64,000 nt of DNA from Chloroflexi bacterium AL-N1. Lineage in GTDB: Bacteria > Chloroflexota > Chloroflexia > Chloroflexales > Roseiflexaceae. The position numbers and the translations under genes are program-made. The first letter of the stretch is position 1. Each line of letters begins with the position of its first letter. Positions 27,187 through 36,261 of this stretch are shown here, in pieces. The stretch lies in assembly GCA_013122435.1 (NCBI GenBank), contig WYDT01000015.1, forward strand, positions 104,088 through 168,087, in the 5' to 3' direction. A model generated the notes under the pieces. It saw nothing but the letters and a program-made list of their open reading frames with translations, searched no databases and was not told the origin of the DNA.

Positions 27187-27274
27187 CAAGGCGCTTAACT
27201 CGTTCCTTACGGTCACTGGGACACAAACGCAGCAGCGCTTCGCTATTTTGCCGCCACGTTTGCGCCCGTTAGCT
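27182..27274 (+). repeat. attC-like recombination site
   Basis: TAACAAGGCGC at the left end (27184-27194) is complementary to GCGCCCGTTA at the right end (27262-27271), giving the R''/L'' and L'/R' arms of an integron attC with TAAC opposite GTTA. A second internal pairing, CAAACG (27224-27229) with CGTTTG, extends the stem. The length of ~93 bases and overlap with the upstream stop codon fit known attC sites. No integrase is seen in the window. Confidence 0.6.
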
Positions 27275-27313
27275 TAAAGTTAGGGCACCAACTCTTTGCA
27301 TAGGAGTAGGGTT

Positions 27314-27928
27314 ATGCAGAACGTACAATGTGGTTGGGAGCCGTTTGCGCTGCTGCTCATCGATGTGCAACGAGATTTCTGGCCGGAGAGGATGGAGGCC
27401 CGTTTCCCTGCTTTCCCGGCCAATGTAACCAGGTTGCTGGCTCTTTGCAGAGATGAAGGCTTGGAAGTAGTGCATCTTCGCGCGTGTTTCCAGCCGGATA
27501 GGTCTGATTGGATGCCCAAATATAGGCTCCGCGGACGTATTCCGTGTGTTGCAAGGACCGTGGGTGCTGGAACCCTCACGTGCGCCATTGAGCAACCAGG
27601 CGAGATGGTACTGGTCAAGCAAACGTTTGATGGCTTTCATACCCCTGATCTTCTGACCTATCTCCATAAGAGGAACAAACGCTTCTTGCTCACGGCTGGG
27701 CTGGTGACCTCGACCTGTGTGTTGTTGACAACGGTGTCAGCCATGCAGTTGGGTTTCTTAACGGCGGTGGTTGAGGATTGCTGTGCTGATGAGCCCAATG
27801 CTCATCAGGATACGCTAGAGCGGTATCAATTCCTTTTTGACCGGGTGACAGTGGAGGGGATAGTTGAGCGTCATTCCGCATGGTCAGGAGCAGTGGGGGA
27901 GCTTGCGCGGTGGGAAAGTGCGGCTTAA
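27314..27928 (+). CDS. Isochorismatase-like cysteine hydrolase
   Basis: A 204-residue protein, started at the ATG after AGGAG. The catalytic triad of the family is visible: Asp in ALLLIDVQRDFWP (about residue 17), Lys in EMVLVKQTFDGFHTPDL (about 103) and Cys in LVTSTCVLLTTVSAM (about 135), followed by the usual AVVEDCCADEPNAHQDTLER. Such enzymes hydrolyse amides or isochorismate-type substrates (nicotinamidase, N-carbamoylsarcosine amidase, ureidoacrylate amidase), so the substrate cannot be told. The stop TAA lies inside GCTTAACAACGGC, again like a cassette boundary. Confidence 0.93.
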   Translation: MQNVQCGWEPFALLLIDVQRDFWPERMEARFPAFPANVTRLLALCRDEGLEVVHLRACFQPDRSDWMPKYRLRGRIPCVARTVGAGTLTCAIEQPGEMVLVKQTFDGFHTPDLLTYLHKRNKRFLLTAGLVTSTCVLLTTVSAMQLGFLTAVVEDCCADEPNAHQDTLERYQFLFDRVTVEGIVERHSAWSGAVGELARWESAA

Positions 27929-28020
27929 CAACGGCTTCCAGCGGATGCCACCGTCAGTACCGCTTAGTCCCAGTCCCAACATGGCGGCTATCAGCCACAC
28001 CACCGTGAAGCTACCGTTAC
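27925..28020 (+). repeat. Second attC-like site (weaker)
   Basis: TAAC-AACG-GCTTC (27926-27938) faces GAAGC-TACC-GTTA (28007-28019). The outer four and inner five bases pair and the middle four do not, as in many attC stems with a spacer. It overlaps the stop codon of the isochorismatase-like gene. The right-hand GTTACAA departs from the GTTRRRY consensus, so this is tentative. Confidence 0.4.
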
Positions 28021-28410
28021 AAAGAACCGTGCCTTGGCTCGTGTGCCTGAGTCTTCCGGTAGCTTGACCAGATACGGGTCCATCGATAGGGATAACACAC
28101 CCCATGGTCGCGTGTCTGTGCCCGCTACTACGGGGTATCCGGCAAGCGACCCATAGCCACATTTTTGCCATTCTGCTACAGTCAAATAGCCTATTGTAAC
28201 TATGCTGTAGCTGGTGACATGCACTTGGGACTGGGTCTTTGAGCTGTGGAAAGCACACTACATCGGGTGTGCACACACCCACCGCCAACATCGGCTGATC
28301 GCCGGAGCGATCAACTTGGTTCGTTTGCTCGCCTGGGTACGGGAGCCACAGCAAACGCGCCCCCTCAACAAACGACAAAGCGTGTAGCCTGGCATCCATG
28401 TGGTTCCAGA
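28021..28410. other. Region without a confident gene
   Basis: Both strands contain open frames (one of 171 codons on the minus strand to 28399), but their Cys-, Pro- and Trp-rich composition, lack of ribosome sites and overlap with the attC-like site argue against translation. I see no known domain. It may be decayed accessory DNA following the cassette-like genes. Confidence 0.35.
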
Positions 28411-28527
28411 CTAATCATCATCGTCATCACCACCACCATCATCATCGTCATCGCCACCATCATCATCATTCCCGCCGCCATCATCATCATCATCGCCACC
28501 ACCATCATCATTCCCGCCGCCATCATT
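28411..28527. repeat. Low-complexity Asp/Gly codon repeat
   Basis: Repeated (ATC/GTC)n runs separated by ACCACC and two copies of a CATTCCCGCCGCC unit (plus strand) encode the acidic tail of the lipoprotein on the minus strand. Simple-sequence composition makes it prone to expansion and contraction. Confidence 0.8.
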
Positions 28528-28836
28528 GGCAGGAGGAGGTGGCAGTGGGGGCGGTATCGGTGGCAGATCCGGAGCCACTGTTGGTGCCGGAGGCGGGGGC
28601 GCTGGGGCCACCGTTGGCGGCGGCGGTACCGGCGTGGGAGGTTCCGGTGTTGGTTCGGGAGGAACCGGAGTGGGTGTCGGGGGTGGGGGAACAGGAACAT
28701 TTATGTTGGGGGCGTCTTGCTGCACTTGCATATCAGGCAGATCACTTTCGCGAGTGTTCCCGGTCTCTTGTTCACCACATGCAGAAAGAAATAGACAAAT
28801 GATGAGGAAAACCTGTACTATGAATTTATGTGGCAT
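28411..28836 (-). CDS. Lipoprotein with Pro-rich stalk and Asp/Gly-repeat tail
   Basis: A 141-residue protein. I start at MPHKFIVQVFLIICLFLSAC, a lipoprotein signal with the lipobox LSAC. Residues ~35-100 form a Pro/Thr/Val stalk (PPPPTPTPVPPEPTPEPPTP-like), typical of surface-exposed Chloroflexota proteins. The last ~35 residues alternate Gly triplets with runs of two to five Asp, ending in five Asp and the stop. No folded domain is present. The tail would bind divalent cations such as Ca2+ or act as a charged surface brush. The tandem codon repeats (28411-28527) suggest length variation by slippage. Function unknown. Confidence 0.75.
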   Translation of the reverse strand: MPHKFIVQVFLIICLFLSACGEQETGNTRESDLPDMQVQQDAPNINVPVPPPPTPTPVPPEPTPEPPTPVPPPPTVAPAPPPPAPTVAPDLPPIPPPLPPPPANDGGGNDDGGGDDDDDGGGNDDDGGDDDDDGGGDDDDD

Positions 28837-29064
28837 TGCTTTTCTCGTAAACGTTAGTTGCATCTATATCAAAGCACTCCCGCACTACAACAGGCAATCA
28901 ACTTTCTCAGACAGATAGTTGTGATGATGCGAAAATACATCTCTATATGCATAACATTGTGAGTTCTGAATAGTTACGGGCAGGTCGTACTATTATGTTA
29001 TACCATCCGTAATAAGCATACCGTGATATAATCGCGACGCTAAGGGCAATATACAGTAGAAATT

Positions 29065-30630
29065 GTGTGTGGTTTGGAACATCACTTCTACCGACAATTA
29101 CGGTGGCTTGCGTTGATTGGTATTATCGTATTAATGATGTATGCCTACCGAGCCTTGTTTGCACGGCCTTTTGTGGCTGATGATTATCAGTGGTTGCTTA
29201 ATGTCTATCACCTGGATTTGCACAACCTCATCAGAGAGTCATTTCAGGTGAGTGAGCAGGATCATTTCTATCGCCCCATGATGTGGTTGGTGTTGTGGGG
29301 ACAAGTACAATGGTTTGGCTTAGAACCAACCGGATATCACCTTGTAAGTGTGTTGCTGCATCTGGTAAATGCCATCCTGCTTGGTAGCCTCGTATGGCGT
29401 TTGGGATGTCACTGGTCGGGTGCTTTACTGGCTACTGGTTTTGCGGCCTTGCACCCGGCATTGTTTGAAGCGGTTGTGTGGGTCTCGGCCCAGAGTGAAC
29501 TGATCGCTGCATGTCTGTTGCTGCTCATGCTGCACATGGGGGTGTCACACATCCACGTGATGAGTCACCTCCCAACACCTGCTTCCCTCAATCAGGATGA
29601 AATAACGCACCAACCAACGGGAATGAGCAATTTGTCTGTACACAGTACAAATTTATTTGCTTACCCTGTCAAATATGGTGCTGCTGCGGCACTTCCTTTT
29701 ATATGCGGTGCAACACTGACTCTAGGATTGGCCCTTCTCACGAAGGAAACGGCCATCGTTGGTCTACCGCTGCTGCTACTGCTTGGAGGGGCGTTCTTTT
29801 CGCAACAACACACATCACCCTGGGAATGGGTACGCTCTGTCAGGCATTTTGCGCTGTATATACTGCCAATCATCGTGGTTGGTGTCTATGTCGTGCTACA
29901 AGTGGCGGTTGTACAAAGAAATTATCTTGTACAGGAGGGAGGATACAGCCTGGGATGGCAGATCATCCTTAATCCTGCACGTAGTTTAGCATTAGTAGTC
30001 ACTCCATTACCAGGAACAGAACACGCCGACGCACTATGGCTGATACCCGTGGGGGGCTTGGTTGGCATGGCATTGTTGGTCATGCTTATCCGTGGGCCCT
30101 GGGCGCTACGCTATGCCATACTGGCCTTACTGATCACACTTACACCAACAGCACCCTTTACCTCCCCTCCCGATTCGCGCTACCTCTACCTACCAGTATT
30201 TGCTGCCGGACTGCTACTGGCCACGTACAGTTCGTTTGTGCAATCATCAAATAAACGTACACACAACAGTCGGTTACTCTCAGGCACTGTACAAAGATGG
30301 TTGCTGCCCGTGGTCATTATCATAGTGGCGTTGTGGTCTGCTGGTGAAGTGGCTGCTCGAGAAAGGCGCTTTGCTGCGGCAAGTGGTCCCGGGGGTAGTC
30401 TCTGGCATCTTACGTTGTCAGTCTGTGCTGCGGATCGCCCAGCGCGTGTGGTCGTGGTCGATCCACCATTAGCGACAGTGCATGCCGATGCCATTGTCCG
30501 CCTGGCCTGCGGGCCTGGTGTCAAGCCCAAGATCGTAACACGCGATCAGGCAGCAGATGAGGTAGGTAACCGTACCGTGGTTCTGCATTTCTCACAGGGA
30601 AGCGCAGAAATTGAGTTACGTACCTATTGA
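29065..30630 (+). CDS. GT-C-type membrane glycosyltransferase-like protein
   Basis: A 521-residue protein with about ten TM helices, GTG start. The first periplasmic loop contains FVADDYQWLLN at about residues 35-45, and the paired acidic residues after TM1 are the catalytic hallmark of GT-C enzymes (PMT/ArnT/GT39 type). The following FYRPMMWLVLWGQVQWFGLE and TGYHLVSVLLHLVNAILLGS segments resemble tetratricopeptide-less O-mannosyltransferase-like Chloroflexota proteins. A Thr/Asn-rich insertion lies near 175-200, and a short soluble C-terminal domain follows the last helix. It probably transfers a lipid-linked sugar to a surface protein or glycan. Substrate unknown. Confidence 0.75.
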   Translation: MCGLEHHFYRQLRWLALIGIIVLMMYAYRALFARPFVADDYQWLLNVYHLDLHNLIRESFQVSEQDHFYRPMMWLVLWGQVQWFGLEPTGYHLVSVLLHLVNAILLGSLVWRLGCHWSGALLATGFAALHPALFEAVVWVSAQSELIAACLLLLMLHMGVSHIHVMSHLPTPASLNQDEITHQPTGMSNLSVHSTNLFAYPVKYGAAAALPFICGATLTLGLALLTKETAIVGLPLLLLLGGAFFSQQHTSPWEWVRSVRHFALYILPIIVVGVYVVLQVAVVQRNYLVQEGGYSLGWQIILNPARSLALVVTPLPGTEHADALWLIPVGGLVGMALLVMLIRGPWALRYAILALLITLTPTAPFTSPPDSRYLYLPVFAAGLLLATYSSFVQSSNKRTHNSRLLSGTVQRWLLPVVIIIVALWSAGEVAARERRFAAASGPGGSLWHLTLSVCAADRPARVVVVDPPLATVHADAIVRLACGPGVKPKIVTRDQAADEVGNRTVVLHFSQGSAEIELRTY

Positions 30631-31243
30631 TCCTCATCTCTGTAGGTTCGCTTCAAAATAGTGCTATGGGGATGGCCTCGAATGACCGACCTCAGCACTT
30701 GTTGCATAGATGGATAACTCTATCCAGCGAGATACATCGCACATACACAACATACTTCTTCAACCATGGTCTGAGTTCACTGATGGCACAGTGTTCACCG
30801 TAATCCACCGTGAGATTAGCTCCGATAGTCGCGAGAATGGCAGACACAGGACACGAGCAGCCGATGCAGATCCACTCACGTTTATCAAGGATTATCCACC
30901 ATTAATAGTACTACAAAATGTAAGCAACAGAGACAAAAGCACAGATGAGTCATATATCTCATAAATGTCATAAACAATGAGTTTTTGATACTGACATTTT
31001 TCATTACATTCACGTTCATTATTATAAAATTGTCATCATAGTGCAACGGCAATATTGTCTATTGTAAAAAACATCTTTTATTATGTACAATGTATGCAGG
31101 TTTATTACTGATTCAGGGTCTTCCACAGCGATTAAATACAGCATAGACAGGGTATCACACCATGATGGTATGACTGGCACGCGAAACAAAGCAGTTTCCC
31201 CGTTATTGTCAATGTGTAATCTATGTATGGGAAAGGATGTGTT
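30631..31243. other. Intergenic region upstream of the cyclase gene
   Basis: A plus-strand frame of 84 codons (30710-30964) has no ribosome site and no recognisable domain. The right half (30960-31150) is AT-rich and probably holds the promoter and leader of the giant cyclase gene. Nothing else can be supported. Confidence 0.4.
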
Positions 31244-34200
31244 ATGACACAGCCCCAAGGCCGCATCGGCTTTGAGCGACTTCGGCGTTACCTGCCCGGA
31301 GAACTTGCAGATGCTGTGGTTTATCATAACACAGAACAGGCGTCGAATCGCCTGATCGAAGCCTTTGTACACTTGACTGCAGCGCGCTACACTATCAGTA
31401 CCTATCTTCCCAGGTTGCTGGTACAGCAACTCCTGCAGGAACACCTTACCAGTCCTTGGTTACGGTGGGTTGAAGGGTCACTGTTGTTTGCAGATCTATC
31501 CAGTTCAACAGCCCTTGCAGAACGGTTGAAGAGTCTTGGTCGTGAAGGGACGGAACTGGTCACTGATTTCCTTAATCATATCTTTAGTGCCATGATCGAT
31601 GTAGTGCATGCATATGATGGGGATCTGATCGCATTTGGTGGCGATGCTATGCTGGTACTTTTTGATGGTGACCACCATGCACTGACTGCTACTCAGGCTG
31701 CTCTCGCGCTTCAAAAAGCCCTGGATGGCTACGTATGGGATATCCCCACTGTCGGTTCCATTCCGGTGCATCTCCATATTGGCATCGATAGTGGTTCGAT
31801 GGCATTTACCAGTGTCGGATCAAACCGCACACTATACTATGGTGTACTGGGACATACGGTGAATCGCGTCGCACAAGCTGAATACCATGCTGGACCCGGC
31901 GAAGTGGTCGTTGGGCCTGGCACATGGACAGCATTGGAACATCGTGCGGTTGGCGACGTGGTGGTTGATCAGTTTATGCGTATTCAATCAGTACAAACAC
32001 CTATTCCATCACCACCGCGCCTCCCTGATGAATTTGATGTTACCAAACTACCGGAACAAGTGATACCACAATTAGTCGAAGATCTTGAGCAGTTGAGCCC
32101 GTTTCTGCCACCAGTGTTGCTCAATCGTATTTTGATCGAACCACAGCAACCACGGCTGGAAGCTGAACTGCGACCAGTGACGGTGTTGTTTGCCCAGGTG
32201 ATCGAACTAGAGCACATTATCGAGGCCTTACCACCATCATTTGCGGCGCAGGCCATACAAATATACGTGAGTACTATGCAAGAAGTTATCGAGCAATGTG
32301 GTGGTGTTATTGACAAACTGGATCTGGCTAACGAGGGCTTTAAACTCTTCGCTGTTTTTGGCGCCCCCGCAGCCTATGGGGACCATGCTGAACGCGCTGC
32401 CCGAGCCGCCCTTGAAATGCAACGTCAAATCACATATGTTCGTCAACACATCGCAATTTTGCTTGAAACGGCTCAAAGCGTAGACGCCCATATCGATTGT
32501 ATCGCATATGCTCATGACACGGGCAATCACGAGGGAGCCGTTTGCACACTGACGCCTGGTTCAATCCATACATCAGCGCACACTACACTATCGTATGATA
32601 TCCAGCAACGTATTGGGCTTAATATAGGCACAGCCTTTGCGGGCAATGTCGGTAGTGCTGCACGTAAAGAATATACCGTTATGGGCGATGCCATCAACGT
32701 TGCCGCACGAGTGATGAGCAAAGCACCCTGGGGCGATATCTGGTGTAGCGCCGATACGATGCAAGCCATTGTCAAACGTATGGATGGGGAAGCACGTGGA
32801 TTAGTAACACTCAAGGGAAAATCCAAAACGGTTGCGTTGTTTCGAATCATTGGTGAGCGCGATCCACAAGCAACTATTATGCTACGAGATGACAGCCAGA
32901 TCTTTGGGCGAAACACAGAACTCCAGTGGTTGTATGAGCAATTGCAATCAGTGATCAGAGGAGATGGTCGGGTAGTGCGTATAGTAGGTGAAGCAGGGGT
33001 AGGAAAGACACGCCTCACCACCAAACTACTTGAATCGGCCACCGAGCACAATGTACGCATCATCCCTGCGGTGTGTCTCTCGTACAATGCCAGTGTTCCA
33101 TACGCAGCCTGGCGTGAGTTTCTCAAAGCGCTCTGTGGTATTGTACCAAGTGATGACGGGGCAGTTCGTGCTCGTAAAATCGCTGAACGTCTGGCAGATC
33201 TTGGTCCCAATATGGAGGAGTGGCTCCCGCTATTTAGCGATCTGGCCTACTTCAATGTCGCTGAGAATTGGATGGTACGAAGCCTTGATCCGCAGATGCG
33301 TCAGACACGTCGGTTTGAATTACTCGAACAATTGCTCCTACACGCCGCAGAGTCAGGACCAGTACTGGTGCTTTTTGAGGATCTGCACTGGGCCGATCCC
33401 ATCTCTTTGAGTCTGTGGCAACGGGTGTCACAGACTATTCGACATACACCAATCTTTCTTTTAGGTGTGCATCGTCCAACTACAACCATCACACCTGAGG
33501 ACAACGCCCATATCTTGGAATTACGCGAACTCTCGGTCGCTGAGAGCCATCAGGTAGCTCAGGATTTGTTGGGCGAGACGGCTATTTCTGAAACGTTGAA
33601 ACAACAGATCGTCGATCGTGCGGGAGGTAACCCGCTCTTCCTAGTTGAACTCCTGCGGGCAATACTTGATCAGCATCAGGATTTAGATAATCTCCCTGAT
33701 AGCTTAAGTGGCCTGCTGCTTTCCCGTATCGATGAACTCGACGAAGTAAGTCGCAATGTATTACGCGTTGCATCAGTCATTGGCCAACGCATTCCCTTTG
33801 GTGTACTGCAATCGATCCAGAATCACGATCAGGATACTCTGCTGCGGCAACTCACTCATCTTGATGAACAAAAATTAACCTTACTGGAACGTCTCGAACC
33901 AGAACGTGTCCACACCTTTCGGCATGCGCTATTTCAGGAAGTAGCCTACCAGAGTATGCTCTATGCACGGCGCCGCAAGCTCCATGGGCGGATCGGATCA
34001 TACCTGGAGCAGCGCTATTGTAATGACATAGAAGAGTATTATGGCTTGTTGGCTCATCACTACCGTCTTAGTGACCAACGGGATAAAGCGATTGAATACC
34101 TGATCAAAGCGGGGCATCGTGCCCGCGATCTGTTTGCAAATGAAGAGGCACTACAATATTATGAATGGTCGCTCAAAGCATTAAACAACGACTTCACCGA

Positions 34201-35575
34201 TGCACGCATGTGGCATGTATGCAATGCATATGCTGATGTTTTAGCAACGATTGGCCGTTATGATGAAGCATTGGAGCAACACCAGCACATCCTGAATATA
34301 GCTGATATTGCTCCGGAAACTGCACGTCAGGCACACTGCAAGCGCGGTAGTATTCTTGAAAAGCAAGGGCATTACGACGAAGCGCTTGCAGCACTCAACC
34401 AGGCCATGCTCATAGCACGTTCAGGTGCACCTGGTGTGTCGCCCCTGGCACTTCCTTCGATCAATGCTGATATTGCGCTCATCCATAAACGACGAGGGGA
34501 TTATGACCTGGCGATTAGCGTGTGTGAGGAAGGTCTCCGTACTATCCCTACAGGATCACAAATTCAGGATGATCAACTGATTGAGGCCCGTTTACACTCA
34601 GAATTAGGTGGTATCCATGGTATGCGTGGCGATTATCCACGTGCGCGCTACCACTTTAAACGTAGCCTTACTCTTCGTGAGGCACTCGATGATGTGCCTG
34701 GCATTATTGTATCGCATAACAATGTAGGTTATCTGTGGCAGCTTCAGAGTGAGTATCAACAAGCGTTAGAGCATTACCGGGTTGCAGAGCAATTGGCACA
34801 GCAGATAAATTTGCGGTATATGCTCATACACACATCAACCAATGCAGCATATGCATTGATCAGTCTTGGTTTATATGACCAGGCTCGAATACGCTGTGAG
34901 TTTGCACTACAATTATCACACGAACTCAAAATGCAACATACAACCGCACAGATCCAAAACACGCTTGGCATTGTTTTCCATCGGACAGGTGAATACGAAA
35001 ACGCATTGTCTATGCACCAAAAGTCTTTGCACTTGAATCAAACATTAGGAAGTAGCGCTCAGGAAGCTAACAATTTGGTTCATATTGCGCTGGTTCTCAA
35101 TGCATTACAACATTTTGATCAAGCAGCCGTAGTTGCTCAACAGGCACTTGAGGTTTCGCAGCAACTGGAAAGCCACGTCCTCCAAGTCGAATCATTCAAC
35201 GCGTTGACTGAAGCTATGCTTGGTAAGGGTGATATGGTACGTGCCAGAACGTATGCCGAACAATCAGTAACAATGGCAGCCTTATTGGAAAGTAAGGAAG
35301 AATTAAGTATTGCGCTCCGTTTACGTGGCACGATTGCATCTTTACATCAGGAACCATTTCAGGATGATTTTGAGATGAGTATCACAATTTGTCAGGAAAC
35401 CAACGATAGATTTGAACTCGGACGCACCCACTTTGCCTTTGGTCAAGGATTAATCACAAATGATGATCAAATTAATGGTCATCGTCACCTAAAAATGGCG
35501 CGAGATTCGTTTATAGAAGTAGGAGCGATGGGTGAGTTACGTCGACTCACACCCCTTTTGGAAAGGAGTCCATAA
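31244..35575 (+). CDS. Soluble-adenylyl-cyclase-like regulator: tandem class III cyclase domains, AAA-type ATPase, TPRs
   Basis: A 1443-residue protein, started at the ATG after GAAAGGA. Cyclase domain 1 (about residues 78-200) has both metal-binding Asp positions (LLFADLSSST, AFGGDAMLVLF). Cyclase domain 2 (about 312-545) keeps the C-terminal YTVMGDAINVAARVM but lacks both Asp: VLFAQVIELEH and LANEGFKLFAVFG. The NTPase follows, with Walker A IVGEAGVGKTRL near 582 and Walker B VLVLFEDLHWADP near 708. From about 930 to the end TPR repeats dominate (for example YDEALEQHQHILNIADIA). The layout equals mammalian sAC and related bacterial giants. It may produce cAMP or act as a signalling ATPase. 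A 72-residue peptide gene starts 4 bases after the stop. Confidence 0.92.
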   Translation: MTQPQGRIGFERLRRYLPGELADAVVYHNTEQASNRLIEAFVHLTAARYTISTYLPRLLVQQLLQEHLTSPWLRWVEGSLLFADLSSSTALAERLKSLGREGTELVTDFLNHIFSAMIDVVHAYDGDLIAFGGDAMLVLFDGDHHALTATQAALALQKALDGYVWDIPTVGSIPVHLHIGIDSGSMAFTSVGSNRTLYYGVLGHTVNRVAQAEYHAGPGEVVVGPGTWTALEHRAVGDVVVDQFMRIQSVQTPIPSPPRLPDEFDVTKLPEQVIPQLVEDLEQLSPFLPPVLLNRILIEPQQPRLEAELRPVTVLFAQVIELEHIIEALPPSFAAQAIQIYVSTMQEVIEQCGGVIDKLDLANEGFKLFAVFGAPAAYGDHAERAARAALEMQRQITYVRQHIAILLETAQSVDAHIDCIAYAHDTGNHEGAVCTLTPGSIHTSAHTTLSYDIQQRIGLNIGTAFAGNVGSAARKEYTVMGDAINVAARVMSKAPWGDIWCSADTMQAIVKRMDGEARGLVTLKGKSKTVALFRIIGERDPQATIMLRDDSQIFGRNTELQWLYEQLQSVIRGDGRVVRIVGEAGVGKTRLTTKLLESATEHNVRIIPAVCLSYNASVPYAAWREFLKALCGIVPSDDGAVRARKIAERLADLGPNMEEWLPLFSDLAYFNVAENWMVRSLDPQMRQTRRFELLEQLLLHAAESGPVLVLFEDLHWADPISLSLWQRVSQTIRHTPIFLLGVHRPTTTITPEDNAHILELRELSVAESHQVAQDLLGETAISETLKQQIVDRAGGNPLFLVELLRAILDQHQDLDNLPDSLSGLLLSRIDELDEVSRNVLRVASVIGQRIPFGVLQSIQNHDQDTLLRQLTHLDEQKLTLLERLEPERVHTFRHALFQEVAYQSMLYARRRKLHGRIGSYLEQRYCNDIEEYYGLLAHHYRLSDQRDKAIEYLIKAGHRARDLFANEEALQYYEWSLKALNNDFTDARMWHVCNAYADVLATIGRYDEALEQHQHILNIADIAPETARQAHCKRGSILEKQGHYDEALAALNQAMLIARSGAPGVSPLALPSINADIALIHKRRGDYDLAISVCEEGLRTIPTGSQIQDDQLIEARLHSELGGIHGMRGDYPRARYHFKRSLTLREALDDVPGIIVSHNNVGYLWQLQSEYQQALEHYRVAEQLAQQINLRYMLIHTSTNAAYALISLGLYDQARIRCEFALQLSHELKMQHTTAQIQNTLGIVFHRTGEYENALSMHQKSLHLNQTLGSSAQEANNLVHIALVLNALQHFDQAAVVAQQALEVSQQLESHVLQVESFNALTEAMLGKGDMVRARTYAEQSVTMAALLESKEELSIALRLRGTIASLHQEPFQDDFEMSITICQETNDRFELGRTHFAFGQGLITNDDQINGHRHLKMARDSFIEVGAMGELRRLTPLLERSP

Positions 35576-35578
35576 CAT

Positions 35579-35797
35579 ATGGCACAGAGTAATGTAGAAC
35601 AGATTATTGGACGAGCCGTTACTGATGAGGATTTTCGCCAGGAATTGATCAATAATCCGCGTGAAGCCTGCAAAGAGTATGATTTGACTGAGGATGAGTT
35701 GGATTCACTAGAGAAGCTGGATACACAGAGTTTACAAGCATTTGCGATCTCATTAGACAAGCGTATTACGAAAAAAGGTGGGACAGGTTTCGTCTAA
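35579..35797 (+). CDS. NHLP-clan / RiPP-precursor-like small protein (Os1348/Franean1_4349 type)
   Basis: A 72-residue acidic, mostly helical protein beginning MAQSNVEQIIGRAVTDEDFR. The segments QELINNPREACKEYDLTEDE and SLEKLDTQSLQAFA match the leader-like fold of nitrile-hydratase/Nif11-type precursor peptides, in which a helical leader precedes a modified core. Here the region after the leader is short (DKRITKKGGTGFV), so a true core peptide is questionable. Ribosome site AAAGGAG lies inside the end of the cyclase-ATPase gene and the start follows its stop by 3 bases, so the two are translationally coupled. No modifying enzyme is in the window. A strong terminator follows. Confidence 0.8.
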   Translation: MAQSNVEQIIGRAVTDEDFRQELINNPREACKEYDLTEDELDSLEKLDTQSLQAFAISLDKRITKKGGTGFV

Positions 35798-35823
35798 TGT
35801 ATCTTCTCACATTTGACACCTCC

Positions 35824-35850
35824 AGACAGAGCTATAGCTCTGTCTTTTTT
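35824..35850 (+). terminator. Rho-independent terminator
   Basis: AGACAGAGC (35824-35832) and GCTCTGTCT (35837-35845) belong to a perfect 22-base palindrome; it is followed by six T. It ends the cyclase-peptide operon, 27 bases after the peptide stop. Confidence 0.93.
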
Positions 35851-36261
35851 AATCTCTGGTCGTTACACAACATCGTAGACTATCCTCTTCTTGTTATACA
35901 GGTGCGCCTGTAGCATGTCATTCTGCTTCCCTCTACAGTAGTCTGTCGATAAACAACTATCACTGGTTATGCTTTCTTTACACGCCATGTCTGTGGGTTC
36001 TTTATACTGAATATAACACTCGTATGTCATGTTGAGGTTTTGATATGAAACGTGGAGATCTGAAACGGCGCTGTTCAGTCCACGTAACCGACTCTGCAAC
36101 AAGCATTCGCGCTTGGGCTTACAATGATACGCAACCATGGTGGCGATACCAGTGGTGCCAGATGGCTTGTCTGTCACAGGCAGGCCATTCTGTATTATGC
36201 CCGAGCGCGAATGAAACAGCAACATAGTAAAGTTGGTATAGCAGTACCTGGAGGAAGCCCG
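35851..36261. other. Leader region of the PFOR gene
   Basis: No confident gene. A 60-codon frame at 36045-36227 and the 5' extension of the PFOR frame (from 36124) lack ribosome sites; a 251-codon antisense frame is Cys/Arg-rich and unconvincing. The region probably contains the nifJ promoter and leader. Confidence 0.4.

Noticed and set aside
27884..28399. 171-codon minus-strand frame overlapping the end of the isochorismatase-like gene
   Set aside because: Odd Cys/Trp/Pro-rich composition, no ribosome site, no domain, and it crosses a confident gene.
28398..28802. Plus-strand frame with very long His runs
   Set aside because: It is the antisense of the Asp/Gly codon repeat of the lipoprotein gene, which has a proper lipobox signal and sensible stalk.
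30710..30964. 84-codon frame upstream of the giant cyclase gene
   Set aside because: No ribosome site or recognisable domain; probably leader sequence.
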